In this document: positions 19,877 to 20,016 of the stretch, piece after piece
Layout: the number at the start of each line of letters is the position of its first letter
Position numbering within the stretch: position 1 is the stretch's first letter
Virus record (IMG/VR): IMGVR_UViG_3300035698_003801
Span: 1-20,016 of that record
Length of the DNA: 20,016 bases
Direction: 5' to 3' (one strand)
DNA from: a virus
The notes under the pieces: model-generated
What the model was told of the DNA's origin: nothing
Database searches by the model: none
The model's input: only the letters and a program-made list of their open reading frames with translations
Position numbers and translations under genes: made by a program

Positions 19877-20016
19877 ATGACAATCGAAATAACAAAGAAA
19901 AGTGTTAGTTTAACTCAAGCTAAATTGTATTCAATAGTTTTGAATATGAAATACCTTGATGGTGAAACGGTCTTAATTGACCAAGATTTCTCCCAGAAAT
20001 ATAGAACTGGGGATAA
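19877..20016 (+). CDS. Start of an unknown phage protein (partial, runs off the window)
   Basis: Only the first 46 residues are present: MTIEITKKSVSLTQAKLYSI, VLNMKYLDG and so on, ending ...YRTGD. The sequence looks like a small beta-type phage structural protein with an amphipathic pattern, and its start context (ATAAAATG) matches the other late genes. The family cannot be judged from this fragment. It is not overlapped by the LamG gene, which ends 30 nt upstream. Confidence 0.55.
   Translation, partial: MTIEITKKSVSLTQAKLYSIVLNMKYLDGETVLIDQDFSQKYRTGD

Overview
The window looks like part of the genome of a tailed double-stranded DNA bacteriophage (Caudoviricetes), AT-rich and probably from an uncultured source. 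Terminase small and large subunits, portal, scaffold and major capsid protein follow each other in the usual head-gene order on the + strand, and nothing resembles a host housekeeping gene. The host is a bacterium of unknown phylum. A LexA-type winged helix and an XhlA-type lysis protein are present, and the best promoters are sigma70-like (TTGACA-17-TAATAT and TTGACA-17-TATACA). Almost no gene has a Shine-Dalgarno sequence. Instead, start codons of the structural genes sit in an A/T-rich context such as AATTATG or ATATTATG.

Layout. Positions 1-1700 hold small genes on both strands: an XhlA-like protein leftward; a small membrane protein, a startless zinc-ribbon frame and a LexA winged-helix protein rightward; then three short leftward genes, two sharing an identical 17-bp leader. 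A 270-bp non-coding stretch full of repeats (1689-1958) precedes the rightward late operon. From 1959 to about 10770 come terS, a possible detached N-terminal part of TerL, terL, a coiled-coil gene, portal, a frameshifted scaffold, the major capsid protein and a series of likely decoration or head-accessory proteins, two of which are tandem paralogues. Several spacers here contain base-paired elements.

From 11010 to 18665 lies a tightly overlapping sugar cassette: a nucleotide-sugar 6-dehydrogenase lacking its C-terminal domain, two SDR epimerases/dehydratases, an asparagine-synthase-like amidotransferase without a glutaminase domain, a methyltransferase fused to a ParB-like domain, two GT-A glycosyltransferases, another methyltransferase and a sugar C-methyltransferase. 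The cassette is bracketed by two proteins with long, nearly pure Ser/Thr tracts: a 77-aa one at 10770-11003 and a LamG-domain protein at 18776-19846.

The most interesting reading, an inference, is that the phage makes its own modified sugar (possibly an amidated uronic acid plus a C-methylated deoxysugar) and attaches it to mucin-like virion proteins, giving a self-encoded glycan coat. A second global signal is that I found no GATC in 20 kb by eye, where dozens would be expected; this suggests escape from a GATC-directed restriction system.
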